In this document: one piece after another, positions 8,044-16,867 of the stretch
Numbering within the stretch: the first letter of the stretch is position 1
Layout of the letters: each line of letters opens with the position of its first letter
Origin: Mycolicibacterium anyangense
GTDB taxonomy: Bacteria; Actinomycetota; Actinomycetes; Mycobacteriales; Mycobacteriaceae
NCBI RefSeq assembly: GCF_010731855.1
Contig: NZ_AP022620.1
Coordinates: 744,001-808,000, forward strand
Length of the DNA stretch: 64,000 nucleotides
Reading direction: 5' to 3'
Notes under the pieces: generated by a model
Told to the model about the DNA's origin: nothing
The model's database searches: none
Seen by the model: the letters and a program-made list of their open reading frames with translations, nothing else
Translations under genes and position numbers: made by a program

Positions 8044-9489
8044 CTAATCCAGGTAGTCGCGCAAGACCTGCGAGCGGCTCGGGTGGCGCAGCTTGCTCAT
8101 GGTCTTGGACTCGATCTGGCGGATGCGTTCACGGGTCACCCCGTACACCTGGCCGATCTCGTCGAGGGTGCGCGGCTGGCCGTCGGTCAGGCCGAACCGC
8201 AGCCGGACCACGCCGGCCTCGCGTTCGGACAGCGTCTCGAGCACCGACTGCAGCTGGTCCTGCAGCAGCGTGAACGACACCGCGTCCACGGCCACCACGG
8301 CCTCGCTGTCCTCGATGAAGTCACCCAGCTGGCTGTCACCCTCGTCGCCGATGGTCTGGTCCAGCGAGATGGGCTCCCGGGCGTACTGCTGGATCTCCAG
8401 CACCTTCTCCGGGGTGATGTCCATCTCCTTGGCCAGCTCTTCGGGGGTGGGTTCGCGGCCCAGGTCCTGAAGCAGCTCGCGCTGGATGCGGCCGAGCTTG
8501 TTGATCACCTCGACCATGTGCACCGGGATACGGATGGTGCGGGCCTGATCGGCCATGGCGCGGGTGATGGCCTGCCGGATCCACCAGGTGGCGTACGTGG
8601 AGAACTTGTAGCCCTTGGTGTAGTCGAACTTCTCGACCGCGCGGATCAGACCGAGGTTGCCCTCCTGGATCAGGTCCAGGAATGCCATGCCACGGCCGGT
8701 GTAGCGCTTGGCCAGCGACACCACCAGGCGCAGGTTGGCCTCCAGCAGGTGGTTCTTCGCGCGGTCGCCGTCACGGCAGATCCACTGCATGTCGCGGCGC
8801 TGCTGGACGGGCAGCTTCTCGCCCTTTTCGGCCAGCTCGGAGAGTTTCTGGGTGGCGTACAAGCCGGCTTCGATCCGCTTGGCCAGCTCGACCTCTTCCT
8901 CGGCGTTGAGCAGCGCGACCTTGCCGATCTGCTTGAGGTAGGCCCGCACCGAGTCCGCCGATGCGGTGAGTTCGGCGTCCTTGCGTGCCTGACGCAGCGC
9001 CTCGGACTCCTCCTCGTCCCAGACGAAGTCGCCGGAGGCCTTGTCCTTCTCGGACGGCTCGGCGATGTCTTCGTCGGTGGCGTCCTCGTCGGCCTCGGCC
9101 GCCGGGGTCGCCTCCTCGTCGGAGGCCTCTTCGACGTCGTCCTCAGCGACGTCTTCGAGGTCATCGAGCTCGATGTCGTCGTCGGTGACGTCGAGCTCGG
9201 GGTCGGCCTCGAGATCGGTGTCGAGATCGTCGGCGACGACGCCACCGTCGACACCGGCGTCAGCCTTCTTGGCGCGGCCGGCCGGAGCCTTGGTGGCCTT
9301 CTTCGCCGCGGGACGGGTTTTGGCCTCGGCGTCCTCGCCCTCGGTGGCCCGCGTCGCGGTGGCCTTGGTGGCCCGCTTGGCCGGGGCGGACCCGTTGGGT
9401 GCCTTGGCCGCCGGCTTCTTGGCGGGGGCCTTGGTGGCGGTGCGCTTCACCGGCTCTTCGGTTGCCGGGCTTGCTTTGGTCGCTGCCAC
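8044..9489 (-). CDS. sigA: Principal RNA polymerase sigma factor SigA
   Basis: A 481-residue group 1 sigma-70 factor. Residues 1-90 are Lys/Ala-rich ([13 protein letters not shown]), 90-160 are highly acidic, and from about 165 the conserved core follows: region 1.2 ([17 protein letters not shown]), region 2 ([20 protein letters not shown]), region 3, and the region 4 helix-turn-helix ([21 protein letters not shown]), ending [10 protein letters not shown] as in other mycobacteria. The start is taken as the GTG at 9489 ([17 protein letters not shown]), which has GAAAGGG five bases upstream and matches the M. tuberculosis N-terminus; a GTG two codons earlier at 9495 is also open. It directs housekeeping transcription. 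Confidence 0.98.
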   Translation of the reverse strand: MAATKASPATEEPVKRTATKAPAKKPAAKAPNGSAPAKRATKATATRATEGEDAEAKTRPAAKKATKAPAGRAKKADAGVDGGVVADDLDTDLEADPELDVTDDDIELDDLEDVAEDDVEEASDEEATPAAEADEDATDEDIAEPSEKDKASGDFVWDEEESEALRQARKDAELTASADSVRAYLKQIGKVALLNAEEEVELAKRIEAGLYATQKLSELAEKGEKLPVQQRRDMQWICRDGDRAKNHLLEANLRLVVSLAKRYTGRGMAFLDLIQEGNLGLIRAVEKFDYTKGYKFSTYATWWIRQAITRAMADQARTIRIPVHMVEVINKLGRIQRELLQDLGREPTPEELAKEMDITPEKVLEIQQYAREPISLDQTIGDEGDSQLGDFIEDSEAVVAVDAVSFTLLQDQLQSVLETLSEREAGVVRLRFGLTDGQPRTLDEIGQVYGVTRERIRQIESKTMSKLRHPSRSQVLRDYLD

Positions 9490-9621
9490 GTACACCCTTT
9501 CGGTCGTGCTGGCTGTCGGCGGGCGTGGGCGCGCCCGACCGAAAGCGTCGGCTATCAGGAATATCGGCGTGGATCTCGTGGGGGATTCTTGCCGCTATCC
9601 GGTAGGCGGCCGCCATCGACC

Positions 9622-9627
9622 ATTGTA
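9622..9627 (-). promoter_or_regulatory. -10 element of the sigA promoter
   Basis: Minus-strand TAGTTACAATGG contains TACAAT, a near-consensus mycobacterial -10 hexamer, about 130 nt upstream of the sigA GTG. No strong -35 is evident. This gives sigA a leader of roughly 125 nt. Confidence 0.55.
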
Positions 9628-9667
9628 ACTACTGCTCGGCCCTGTACCGCGCTCCGCGGCCAAAAAA

Positions 9668-10444
9668 TCAGCGCCGGGCGCTGCCTGCAGCGGCCATCGC
9701 GGCGCCCACGATGCCCGCTTCGTTGAGCAATTCGGCGGCCACGACCGGGGTGCGGTTCTTCAGCAGCGGAATCCACTTGTCGGCCTTGCGGCTAATCCCG
9801 CCGCCGGCGATGAACAGGTCAGGCCAGATCAGATTCTCGATCGCGACCAGCACTTTGGTGACTTCTTCGCTCCACCGCTCGTAGCTCCAGTCCTTGCGTT
9901 CCTTGACCGAGGACGCCGCGCGGTGCTCGGCTTCCTTGCCGCCTACCTCGAGGTGGCCGAACTCGGTGTTGGGCAGCAGCACGCCCTTGTGGATCACCGC
10001 CGAACCGATTCCGGTGCCGAAGGTCAGCAACACCACGACACCGCTCTCGGCGCGTCCGGCGCCGTAGCGCTCCTCGGCCAGTCCTGCCGCGTCCGCATCA
10101 TTGAGGACGGTGACCTGCTGACCGCCCAGCTCGCCGCCGATGATCTCGGCGGCGTTGGTGCCGATCCAGCCCTTGTCGACATTGGCGGCGGTCTGGACCA
10201 CCCCGTTGACGACGACTCCGGGGTAGGTGACCCCCAACGGGCCGGTCCAGTCGAAGTGCCGGACCACCTCGGCGACGGTCTTGGCGACGGCCTCCGGGGT
10301 CGACGGCTGCGGGGTGAGCAACTTGAACCGGTCACCGATCAGCTGGCCGGTGTCAAGATCGACGATGCCGCCCTTGACGCCGCTGCCGCCGACGTCGACT
10401 CCGAATCCTCGGTTCTGTCCTGCGGCGGTCTCGGTGTCGGTCAT
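9668..10444 (-). CDS. ppgK: Polyphosphate glucokinase
   Basis: A 258-residue ROK-family kinase that phosphorylates glucose to glucose-6-phosphate using polyphosphate or ATP. The N-terminal phosphate-binding loop GFGVDVGGSGVKGGIVDLDTG is characteristic, followed by LGVTYPGVV, VLNDADAAGLAE (catalytic Asp), LLTFGTGIGSA and the histidine-containing NTEFGHLEVGG. DLFIAGGGISRKADKW near the C-terminus matches the mycobacterial enzyme. The ATG at 10444 has AGGAG upstream; a frame extension to 10483 is unlikely. It is upstream of sigA on the same strand, as in M. tuberculosis (Rv2702), and divergent from suhB, with about 100 nt between the starts. Confidence 0.96.
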   Translation of the reverse strand: MTDTETAAGQNRGFGVDVGGSGVKGGIVDLDTGQLIGDRFKLLTPQPSTPEAVAKTVAEVVRHFDWTGPLGVTYPGVVVNGVVQTAANVDKGWIGTNAAEIIGGELGGQQVTVLNDADAAGLAEERYGAGRAESGVVVLLTFGTGIGSAVIHKGVLLPNTEFGHLEVGGKEAEHRAASSVKERKDWSYERWSEEVTKVLVAIENLIWPDLFIAGGGISRKADKWIPLLKNRTPVVAAELLNEAGIVGAAMAAAGSARR

Positions 10445-10545
10445 GGCGGCTCCTGAGCGAGGCGGGGTCTCTGCGCGATCCACACACTAGTGCGTACCGG
10501 CCGCCGGATGTGCCGGTGTGAGCCGGTGTGTGCTGCGATAGGCCG

Positions 10546-11412
10546 GTGAGCGACAACCGCCCTGAGCATCTGCGAGCACTGGCCGAGGCGCTGGCGGTGG
10601 AGGCGGCGGCGTTCGTTCGTGGGCGCCGAGCCGAGATCTTCGGACAGCGGCCCGGCGACAGCTCGGATCCGGCGAATGCGGTGCAGGCCGTGCGGGTCAA
10701 AAGCACGCCCACCGATCCGGTGACCGTTGTCGACACCGAGACCGAATCGCTGCTGCGTTCTCGGCTGGCCGCCCAGCGGCCCGGCGACGCGGTGCTCGGC
10801 GAGGAGGGCGGTGGTCCCCAGACCGGTTCTGGTGACGGTGTCTGCTGGGTTCTCGATCCGATCGACGGCACCGTCAACTTCGTCTATGGGCTCCCGGCCT
10901 ACGCCGTCTCGGTCGCGGCGCAGATCGGCGGGCAGTCGGTGGCCGGCGCGGTGGCCGATGTGGTCAGTGGTGACGTGTATTCGGCCGCACAGGGTGGGGG
11001 AGCGCAGGTGCTGCGTGCCGGTAGCCGCCGAGCGCTGAGCTGCAGCACGGTCACGGAGCTGCCGATGTCGTTGGTGGGCACCGGGTTCGGCTATGCAGCC
11101 GGTCGGCGCGCCGAGCAGGCGGCACTGCTGGCCCGCATGCTGCCGGTGGTGCGCGACGTGCGGCGCATCGGCTCGGCGTCCCTGGATCTGTGCCTGGTCG
11201 CCGAGGGGCGGCTGGACGCCTACTACGAACACGGCCTGCACGTGTGGGACTGGGCGGCCGCGGCGCTGGTCGCGGTCGAAGCCGGTGCGCTGGTGCGACT
11301 TCCGGAGCCTGCCGAGGGTGACGGTGCTCTGGTGGTCGCCGCCGCCCCCGGGGTTTTCACCCCGCTGGTCGAGACGCTGGAGGGTTTCGGGGGTCTGCGC
11401 GCCCTGCCGTGA
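10546..11412 (+). CDS. suhB: Inositol-1-monophosphatase family protein SuhB
   Basis: A 288-residue Mg2+-dependent phosphatase. The metal-binding motifs are intact: GEEGGG (Glu ligand), WVLDPIDGTVNFVYG (the DPIDGT signature) and, towards the C-terminus, GLHVWDWAAAALVAVEAG (the WDxAAA motif). It hydrolyses inositol monophosphates, supplying inositol for phosphatidylinositol, mycothiol and lipoarabinomannan precursors. The GTG at 10546 (VSDNRPEHLRAL) is chosen because the conserved family helix begins there; no clear ribosome-binding site is visible. It is convergent with cei, with 3 nt between the stops. Confidence 0.93.
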   Translation: MSDNRPEHLRALAEALAVEAAAFVRGRRAEIFGQRPGDSSDPANAVQAVRVKSTPTDPVTVVDTETESLLRSRLAAQRPGDAVLGEEGGGPQTGSGDGVCWVLDPIDGTVNFVYGLPAYAVSVAAQIGGQSVAGAVADVVSGDVYSAAQGGGAQVLRAGSRRALSCSTVTELPMSLVGTGFGYAAGRRAEQAALLARMLPVVRDVRRIGSASLDLCLVAEGRLDAYYEHGLHVWDWAAAALVAVEAGALVRLPEPAEGDGALVVAAAPGVFTPLVETLEGFGGLRALP

Positions 11413-11415
11413 CGG

Positions 11416-12066
11416 TCAGCAGGTTCCGTTGTGGATCTTGGCGATCAGCGCCGAGTCCGCCGGTTCGGTGGCGTCGGGTCGCAACCCGGCCAGCACCGCG
11501 TCGATGTCGTCGCTGTGCGCCAGCGTGGTGAAGTCGGTACCGATGGCCAGGTCTACGGAGTCGTCCTTGCGGTCGTCCTGGTAGAGCTCCACGCACGGTG
11601 CGACCAGCCACACCGCGGCGGCTCCGGGCTTCCCGTTCGGGCCGAACCGGATCTGGCCCTGGCAGGTCAGCCGTTCACCGGAGTAGATCGGGTCGTTGGC
11701 CGCGGTCGGCTGGGCGAAACCCAGGTCACGCAGGGCGCCGGCCACCTCGCCGGCCTGGCCGCCCTGGCCACTGGCGTTGAGCACCCGGATCTTGGCGTCG
11801 GCCAGCTTGGCGGGCGCTACGTCGATCAGCGTGGACCGCGACACCTGCTGGCCCAGCTTGGGCGCATTGGCGTCGGTGGCGGCCGGCGGGGCGTTGCAGG
11901 CGGCGGCCTCGCGCACGTCGACCGGCCGGGTCAGCACGATTCCCCACACCACGGCGGTGATCACGAACAGCACGCCCAGCGCGATGATCCCGGGCAGATA
12001 GTTGCGTCTGCGGAAGGGACGACCGTGCTTGTCGAAGGCGGTGCCCTCGGTTATCTGTGCGACCAC
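11416..12066 (-). CDS. cei: Cell envelope integrity protein Cei (LytR C-terminal domain)
   Basis: A 216-residue bitopic membrane protein. A short cytoplasmic N-terminus with an RPFRRRNYLPG basic patch precedes one transmembrane helix (IIALGVLFVITAVVWGIVL, about 27-46). The extracytoplasmic part carries the LytR_C fold (IRVLNASGQGGQAGEVAGALRDLGF), and cysteines at about 57, 135, 154 and the C-terminal residue could form disulfides. It corresponds to Rv2700, which is needed for envelope integrity and virulence in M. tuberculosis (established for that protein). Location next to suhB and the DUF4193 gene is conserved. Confidence 0.9.
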   Translation of the reverse strand: MVAQITEGTAFDKHGRPFRRRNYLPGIIALGVLFVITAVVWGIVLTRPVDVREAAACNAPPAATDANAPKLGQQVSRSTLIDVAPAKLADAKIRVLNASGQGGQAGEVAGALRDLGFAQPTAANDPIYSGERLTCQGQIRFGPNGKPGAAAVWLVAPCVELYQDDRKDDSVDLAIGTDFTTLAHSDDIDAVLAGLRPDATEPADSALIAKIHNGTC

Positions 12067-12237
12067 GGAAGCACTCTAGAACCACTACGGGCAGCGAGGT
12101 GGAACACGCCCAACACGGCATATCAACAGATGTGATGTATTTCACACTTCAACGCGGTGTGATCTGGGCACGAATCGTTTGGCGGATGCGTTCGACGCTG
12201 ATACAAAGCTCTGCTGAGGTTACGAGGGGACGAGACG

Positions 12238-12540
12238 ATGGCTACCGACTACGACGCCCCACGGCGTTCAGAAACCGACGACGTGTCTGAGGACTCGCTC
12301 GAAGAGCTCAAGGCGCGTCGCAACGAGGCGCAGTCAGCTGTCGTCGACGTCGACGAATCAGACACGGCGGAAAACTTCGAGCTGCCCGGCGCCGACCTTT
12401 CCGGCGAGGAGCTGTCGGTCCGGGTCATTCCGAAGCAGGCCGACGAGTTCACCTGTTCGAGCTGCTTCCTGGTGCACCACCGCAGCAGGCTGGCCAGCGA
12501 GAAGAACGGTGTGCTGATCTGCACCGACTGCGCGGCCTAG
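12238..12540 (+). CDS. DUF4193 family protein
   Basis: A 100-residue acidic protein. The first 65 residues are Asp/Glu-rich and probably disordered (LEELKARRNEAQSAVVDVDE). The C-terminus holds FTCSSCFLVHHRSRLA and LICTDCAA, two C-x2-C pairs that could bind one zinc ion. This is the DUF4193 pattern found throughout actinobacteria (Rv2699c in M. tuberculosis). Proteins of this length with such a zinc knuckle often act in transcription, but no function is established here. The ATG at 12238 follows GAGGGGACGAG. Confidence 0.9.
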   Translation: MATDYDAPRRSETDDVSEDSLEELKARRNEAQSAVVDVDESDTAENFELPGADLSGEELSVRVIPKQADEFTCSSCFLVHHRSRLASEKNGVLICTDCAA

Positions 12541-12548
12541 CCGAACAG

Positions 12549-13049
12549 TCAGCTCCGCAGCGCCGAGAGCACCTTGTCGGGGTGCCGTGCGCTGACCAAC
12601 CAGTACGGCGTCGGATCGTCGGGGTCGTCGAGGACCAACAGGACCAGCGGGCCGACCCAGCCCCGGTGCAGCACGAACGCCGCCGGATCGAGCTGGCGGC
12701 CCAGGGCGGCCGACTTCGCGGTGCGGGGAATCTCAGCCGAGCGGGTCACCACCGAGACCGGAAGATGCGCCTGCCCGGCCCACAGCTCGACGTCGGGCCC
12801 GTCGGCGACCACCCGGACCTCGGTGCGCGAGAGCCACAACAACGCTCCGACGGCCACCAGGCCCAGGACGGTGTAGGGCAGCCAGGTGGGTATCGAGCGC
12901 ACCCCCATCGTCACTTCCTTGGCGATGATCCACGCCGGCACGAATCCCAAGGGCCACCACCACCACGGCACCCACAACCGCTCGCGATACCGCACGGTTT
13001 GCGAGGTCACACGCGAACCAGACACGGGCCCAAGGGTAGTCTGTGCCAT
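12549..13049 (-). CDS. DUF3093 membrane protein
   Basis: A 166-residue protein with a Trp-rich first membrane segment ([23 protein letters not shown]), a second helix ([17 protein letters not shown]) and a C-terminal soluble domain ending in [21 protein letters not shown]. This is the DUF3093 family. Role unknown. Its ATG at 13049 lies only one base from the divergent dut start codon, so both promoters must lie inside the other gene or overlap its first codons. Conserved neighbour of dut in mycobacteria. Confidence 0.88.
   Translation of the reverse strand: MAQTTLGPVSGSRVTSQTVRYRERLWVPWWWWPLGFVPAWIIAKEVTMGVRSIPTWLPYTVLGLVAVGALLWLSRTEVRVVADGPDVELWAGQAHLPVSVVTRSAEIPRTAKSAALGRQLDPAAFVLHRGWVGPLVLLVLDDPDDPTPYWLVSARHPDKVLSALRS
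13037..13042 (+). promoter_or_regulatory. -10 element of dut (leaderless type)
   Basis: TAGTCT lies 8 nt upstream of the dut GTG, the spacing expected when transcription starts at or next to the start codon. It lies inside the first codons of the divergent DUF3093 gene. No ribosome-binding site is present, consistent with a leaderless mRNA. Confidence 0.55.
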
Positions 13050-13050
13050 C

Positions 13051-13515
13051 GTGCCGACCAGTCTCGCGGTGGTTCGCTTGGACCGCGATCTCCCGATGCC
13101 CAGCCGCGCTCACGACGGCGATGCCGGCGTCGACCTGTATTCCGCCGAGGACGTCGACCTGGCGCCCGGGCAGCGCGAGCTGGTGGGTACCGGGATCGCC
13201 GTGGCTATCCCGCACGGCATGGTCGGACTGATTCACCCGCGCTCCGGTTTAGCTGCGCGCGTGGGACTTTCGATCGTGAACAGCCCCGGCACGATTGACG
13301 CGGGCTATCGCGGGGAAATCAAGGTCGCACTGATCAACCTCGACCCCGCCACGCCGATCGAGATCCGGCGTGGCGACCGCATCGCCCAACTCGTGGTCCA
13401 GCGGGTCGAATTACCAGAGCTGGTCGAGGTGGCCTCGTTCGACGAGGCCGGACTGGCTGACACCACCCGTGGCGAGGGCGGCCACGGATCCTCCGGCGGA
13501 CATGCGAGTTTGTGA
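13051..13515 (+). CDS. dut: Deoxyuridine 5'-triphosphate nucleotidohydrolase (dUTPase)
   Basis: A 154-residue trimeric dUTPase, exactly the length of the M. tuberculosis enzyme. All five motifs are visible: [11 protein letters not shown] (1), [16 protein letters not shown] (2), [17 protein letters not shown] (3), [15 protein letters not shown] (4) and the C-terminal [15 protein letters not shown] (5) that closes over the substrate. It hydrolyses dUTP to dUMP and pyrophosphate, keeping uracil out of DNA and feeding dTMP synthesis. The GTG start at 13051 is set by homology and by the -10 element 8 nt upstream. Its stop overlaps the ATG of the DUF3710 gene (TGATG). Confidence 0.97.
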   Translation: MPTSLAVVRLDRDLPMPSRAHDGDAGVDLYSAEDVDLAPGQRELVGTGIAVAIPHGMVGLIHPRSGLAARVGLSIVNSPGTIDAGYRGEIKVALINLDPATPIEIRRGDRIAQLVVQRVELPELVEVASFDEAGLADTTRGEGGHGSSGGHASL

Positions 13516-14282
13516 TGGCATTCGGCAGACGTAAGAACGACGACTCCCGCGACGAGACCACCGTGGAACCGCCTGCGCCGGCCGAGCCGGAGCTCGACGA
13601 CGTCGTTGAGTTCGAGGGTGGCCCCTTCGACATCGAGGACTTCGACAATCCGGAGGACGCCGTGCAGGCGCGGCTGGACCTGGGCTCGGTGCTCATCCCG
13701 ATGCCGCCGGCCGGCCAGGTCCAGGTCGAACTCAACGAGGCCGGGGTGCCCAGCGCCATCTGGGTGGTCACCCCCAACGGCCGCTTCACCATCGCCGCCT
13801 ACGCCGCGCCGAAATCGCCCGGACTGTGGCGTGAGGTGGCCGGCGAGCTGGCCGACTCCCTGCGCAAGGACAACGCCCAGGTATCCATCCAGGACGGCCC
13901 GTGGGGCCGCGAGGTCGTGGGCACCGGTGCGGGTGTGGTGCGTTTCATCGGCGTCGACGGCTTCCGCTGGATGATCCGCTGTGTGGTCAACGGCGCCCCC
14001 GAATCGATGGAGAGTCTTGTCGCCGAGGCGCGAGAAGCTTTGGCCGACACCGTGGTTCGTCGCGGTGACACACCGTTGCCGGTGCGCACGCCGCTGCAGA
14101 TCCAGCTGCCCGAGCCGATGGCCGAACAGCTGCGCCAGGCCGCGGCACAGCAGGCTCAGATGATGGCGGCCCAGCAGGCCATGATCCAGCAGCAGCAGGC
14201 CCAGGGCCTGCAGCCCGCCGAGCGCCGCGGCGCCGACGGCTCGGCAATGCAGCAGCTGCGCAGCACCAGCACCGGCGGCTAG
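13515..14282 (+). CDS. DUF3710 family protein
   Basis: A 255-residue cytoplasmic protein translationally coupled to dut (TGATG overlap). The N-terminal 45 residues are charged and low-complexity. The core (LDLGSVLIPMPPAGQVQVELNE, VVTPNGRFTIAAYAAPKSPGLWREV, GPWGREVVG) is the DUF3710 family. The last 70 residues are Gln/Ala-rich (QQAQMMAAQQAMIQQQQAQG) and probably form a disordered or coiled-coil tail. Function unknown; the dut linkage is conserved (Rv2696c). The 3' end overlaps the convergent hydrolase gene by 4 nt. Confidence 0.88.
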   Translation: MAFGRRKNDDSRDETTVEPPAPAEPELDDVVEFEGGPFDIEDFDNPEDAVQARLDLGSVLIPMPPAGQVQVELNEAGVPSAIWVVTPNGRFTIAAYAAPKSPGLWREVAGELADSLRKDNAQVSIQDGPWGREVVGTGAGVVRFIGVDGFRWMIRCVVNGAPESMESLVAEAREALADTVVRRGDTPLPVRTPLQIQLPEPMAEQLRQAAAQQAQMMAAQQAMIQQQQAQGLQPAERRGADGSAMQQLRSTSTGG

Positions 14283-14983
14283 CCGACCGCCTCCTGCAGC
14301 GCCGCCACACACGCGGCCCCCAGCACGGCGGGCTGCGGCCCGAATTCGTCCAGCGTCACCGTGCGCACGGCGGCGCGCGGCGCGGCCGACACCCACTCCA
14401 GGGCCACCTCCAGCGGGTGGATCGGATCGTCGGTGGCCGCAACCACCCCCATCGGTACCGCCAGCCGTTCCAGCGCGGCGGTCGTTGGGCAGACATATCC
14501 GGCCGCCTCGTCCATGGCGTCGGGCAGCTCGGGCCACTGACCCAGCCAGCTGCGGGTCAACTCGTCGGCCAGCCAGGCCGGGCTCGACGCCCGCATCCGG
14601 GCCGTGGTGGCCGCCAACCCGTCGCTGCGAAGCTGCGCGGCGGTATGCCGGGCGGCCAGCGCGGCCGCCGCCTGGTGCGGCTCACCGGTCCAGGGCGGTA
14701 GTGCCGCGAGCACCGCGACGCAGCGCTGCGGATGCGTCAGCGCCCAGCTCGCGGCCACCGCGGCGCCGATCGACACCCCGCCCACCGCGATGGGCCCGCC
14801 GCGCGCCGCCTCCTCGAGAGCGTCGAGGTATCCGACGACCAGGCGGGTCGGCTGCGGCGGTGCCGCGACCACCACCGCACCGGCGGCATGCAGGGGTGCT
14901 GCGAACGCGCGGTAGACGTAGTCGTCGTCGGATCCGGTTCCGGGCAGAAGCACCGCCGTGACGCCGTCGAGGGGGGTGGTCAT
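14279..14983 (-). CDS. Alpha/beta hydrolase family protein
   Basis: A 234-residue cytoplasmic protein. The nucleophile elbow is GGVSIGAAVAASW (G-x-S-x-G), preceded by VLLPGTGSDDDYVYRAF, which resembles the oxyanion-hole loop of alpha/beta hydrolases; DDPIHP near residue 190 supplies a likely Asp/His. No signal peptide is seen. The substrate is unknown. It corresponds in position to Rv2695. It is convergent with the DUF3710 gene and divergent from the OB-fold gene. Confidence 0.82.
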   Translation of the reverse strand: MTTPLDGVTAVLLPGTGSDDDYVYRAFAAPLHAAGAVVVAAPPQPTRLVVGYLDALEEAARGGPIAVGGVSIGAAVAASWALTHPQRCVAVLAALPPWTGEPHQAAAALAARHTAAQLRSDGLAATTARMRASSPAWLADELTRSWLGQWPELPDAMDEAAGYVCPTTAALERLAVPMGVVAATDDPIHPLEVALEWVSAAPRAAVRTVTLDEFGPQPAVLGAACVAALQEAVG

Positions 14984-15100
14984 CGTGCCATCGTGCCCTG
15001 TAGCTGGTTCACCGGACCGGACCCGGGTAGGCCACGTGGCATTGGGGAACCAAGAGGTCTACCGTGACGTTGGCAGTGTGATCCAAGTTCAGGAGAGGCC

Positions 15101-15472
15101 ATGGCTACGGCCGAAGGTTTTGTTCGCCGCATCACGCGTCGGTTGACGGAAGATCCCGAGCAGCGTGACGCCGAAGAGTTGACCGGTGAGGCCGCCAGCA
15201 CCGGCGCCCAGCGCGCCGCGGACTGCTGTCGCGGACAAGAGGTCACGATGGTCGGCATGCTGCGCTCCGTGGAAGCCAATGCCAAGGGCTGCGCAGGCGG
15301 TGTGCGCGCCGAATTCTTCGACGGCACCGACAGCGTCACCCTGGTCTGGCTGGGCCAGCGCCGCATCCCGGGCATCGAGTCCGGCCGCACTCTGCGCGTG
15401 CGCGGCCGGCTGGGCACGCTGGAGAACGGCAGCAAGGCCATCTACAACCCGCACTACGAGATTCAGCGGTGA
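15101..15472 (+). CDS. OB-fold nucleic-acid-binding domain protein
   Basis: A 123-residue protein whose second half (EVTMVGMLRSVEANAKGCAGG, VTLVWLGQRRIPGIESGRTLRVRGRL) is an OB-fold of the kind found at the C-terminus of RecG and similar proteins; it is the only domain. The N-terminal 40 residues are charged and helical. A clear ribosome-binding site (AGGAG) precedes the ATG at 15101. It overlaps the DUF3159 gene by 4 nt (GTGA), suggesting the two are co-translated. Rv2694c is the positional equivalent. Binding target unknown. Confidence 0.82.
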   Translation: MATAEGFVRRITRRLTEDPEQRDAEELTGEAASTGAQRAADCCRGQEVTMVGMLRSVEANAKGCAGGVRAEFFDGTDSVTLVWLGQRRIPGIESGRTLRVRGRLGTLENGSKAIYNPHYEIQR

Positions 15473-16176
15473 GTGGACCACCGGTCACCTCCGAGCCAGT
15501 GGACGAAGAAGACAAGAAGACCCCCGCTCAGGCCCTGCTGGCCCAGATGGGCGGCATCAGTGGCCTGATCTACTCCGCCCTGCCGGTGGCCGTCCTGGTC
15601 CCGGTGAACACCGCCTTCGGTCTGGTCCCCGCGATCAGCGCCGCACTCGGTGTGGCCGCGCTGATCCTGGTGTGGCGGCTGATCCGCCGCGATTCGGTGC
15701 AACCGGCCGTCTCCGGCTTCATCGGTGTCGGCATCAGCGCGCTGATCGCCTGGATGGTCGGGGCCTCCAAAGGCTACTTCCTGCTCGGTATCTGGACCTC
15801 GCTGGTGTGGGCCGTCGTGTTCGCCCTCTCGATCCTGATCCGGCGCCCGGTGGTCGGCTATGTGTGGAGCTGGGTCAACGGCCATGACCGGGCTTGGCGC
15901 ACGAGCCGGCGCGCCGTGCTGGCTTTCGACATCGCCACGCTGACCTGGGTGCTGGTGTTCGGCGCGCGCTTCGCCGTGCAACACCACCTCTACGACGCCG
16001 ACCGCACCGGCTGGCTGGGGGTGGCACGCATCGCCATGGGCTGGCCGCTGACCGCGGTCGCGGCTCTGGTCACCTATCTGGCGATCCGGGTGGCGCAGCG
16101 TGCGGTGCATGCCCAGCACGCCGAGGAATCCGACGGACAGACCGCCGACGCTCAGGTCACCCCGGTCGAGGACTGA
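15469..16176 (+). CDS. DUF3159 integral membrane protein
   Basis: A 235-residue membrane protein with a polar N-terminus of about 35 residues followed by five to six hydrophobic segments (for example SALPVAVLVPVNTAFGLVPA, GFIGVGISALIAWMVG and LGIWTSLVWAVVFALSILI). RRPVVGYVW is a conserved block of DUF3159. Function unknown. It begins with a GTG that overlaps the stop of the OB-fold gene and is convergent with ceoC, 3 nt apart. Same order as Rv2693c in M. tuberculosis. Confidence 0.87.
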   Translation: MSGPPVTSEPVDEEDKKTPAQALLAQMGGISGLIYSALPVAVLVPVNTAFGLVPAISAALGVAALILVWRLIRRDSVQPAVSGFIGVGISALIAWMVGASKGYFLLGIWTSLVWAVVFALSILIRRPVVGYVWSWVNGHDRAWRTSRRAVLAFDIATLTWVLVFGARFAVQHHLYDADRTGWLGVARIAMGWPLTAVAALVTYLAIRVAQRAVHAQHAEESDGQTADAQVTPVED

Positions 16177-16179
16177 GCG

Positions 16180-16863
16180 CTAGCCCGTCGTCTCCGCGAG
16201 CACCGTCGCGCGCAGCTCGCCCTCGACCTCGGGTGCGGACACGAACAGTAGCTCGTCGCCGCCTTCGAGCGGCTCGTCGGGCTCGGGCACGATCACCCGT
16301 TGGCCGCGCAGGATGGTCACCAGCGCCGCGTCGCGCGGCAGTGTCAGCTTGCGCACCGGCCGCCCACCCCACGGGGTGTCGTCGGGCAGCGTGATCTCGA
16401 CGAGGTTGGCGTGGCCTTGCCGGAACTGCATCAGCCGCACCAGATCGCCGACCGCGACGGCCTCCTCCACGAGCGAGGCCAGCATCCGCGGCGTGGAGAC
16501 GGCGACGTCCACCCCCCAGGCGTTGTCGAACAGCCACTCGTTGCGCGGGTCGTTGACGCGGGCCACCACGCGCGAGACCGCGAATTCGGTCTTGGCCAAC
16601 AGCGACAGCACCACGTTGGCTTTGTCGTCGCCGGTGGCGGCGATCACCACGTCGAAGTCCTCGAGGTGCACCGACTCGAGCAGACTCAGCTCGCAGGCAT
16701 CGCCGAGCCGCCAGTGCGCGGCCGGGATGGCGTCGACGTCGACGTGCTCGGGGTTGCGCTCGATGAGCGTCACCTCATGCTGGTTGTCGACGAGCTCGCG
16801 GGCGATCGACCGACCGACCGCGCCGGCGCCGCCGATCGCGACCTTCAACCGTTTCTCGCCCAT
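16180..16863 (-). CDS. ceoC: TrkA family potassium uptake regulatory protein (CeoC)
   Basis: A 227-residue cytoplasmic protein made of an RCK_N domain, with a Rossmann motif VAIGGAGAVGRSIAREL and the acidic end of the second strand (LIERNPEHVD), and a C-terminal RCK_C domain (PVRKLTLPRDAALVTILRGQRVIVPEPDEPLEGGDELLFV). Such proteins bind NAD(H) or nucleotides and gate K+ uptake systems. It lies 4 nt downstream of ceoB in an operon, the arrangement known in mycobacteria (Rv2692 and Rv2691). No membrane subunit of a Trk system is adjacent. Confidence 0.92.
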   Translation of the reverse strand: MGEKRLKVAIGGAGAVGRSIARELVDNQHEVTLIERNPEHVDVDAIPAAHWRLGDACELSLLESVHLEDFDVVIAATGDDKANVVLSLLAKTEFAVSRVVARVNDPRNEWLFDNAWGVDVAVSTPRMLASLVEEAVAVGDLVRLMQFRQGHANLVEITLPDDTPWGGRPVRKLTLPRDAALVTILRGQRVIVPEPDEPLEGGDELLFVSAPEVEGELRATVLAETTG

Positions 16864-16867
16864 CTCG

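Noticed and set aside
8083..9726. A 547-codon plus-strand frame over sigA
   Set aside because: sigA on the other strand is certain. The frame arises from third-position GC bias.
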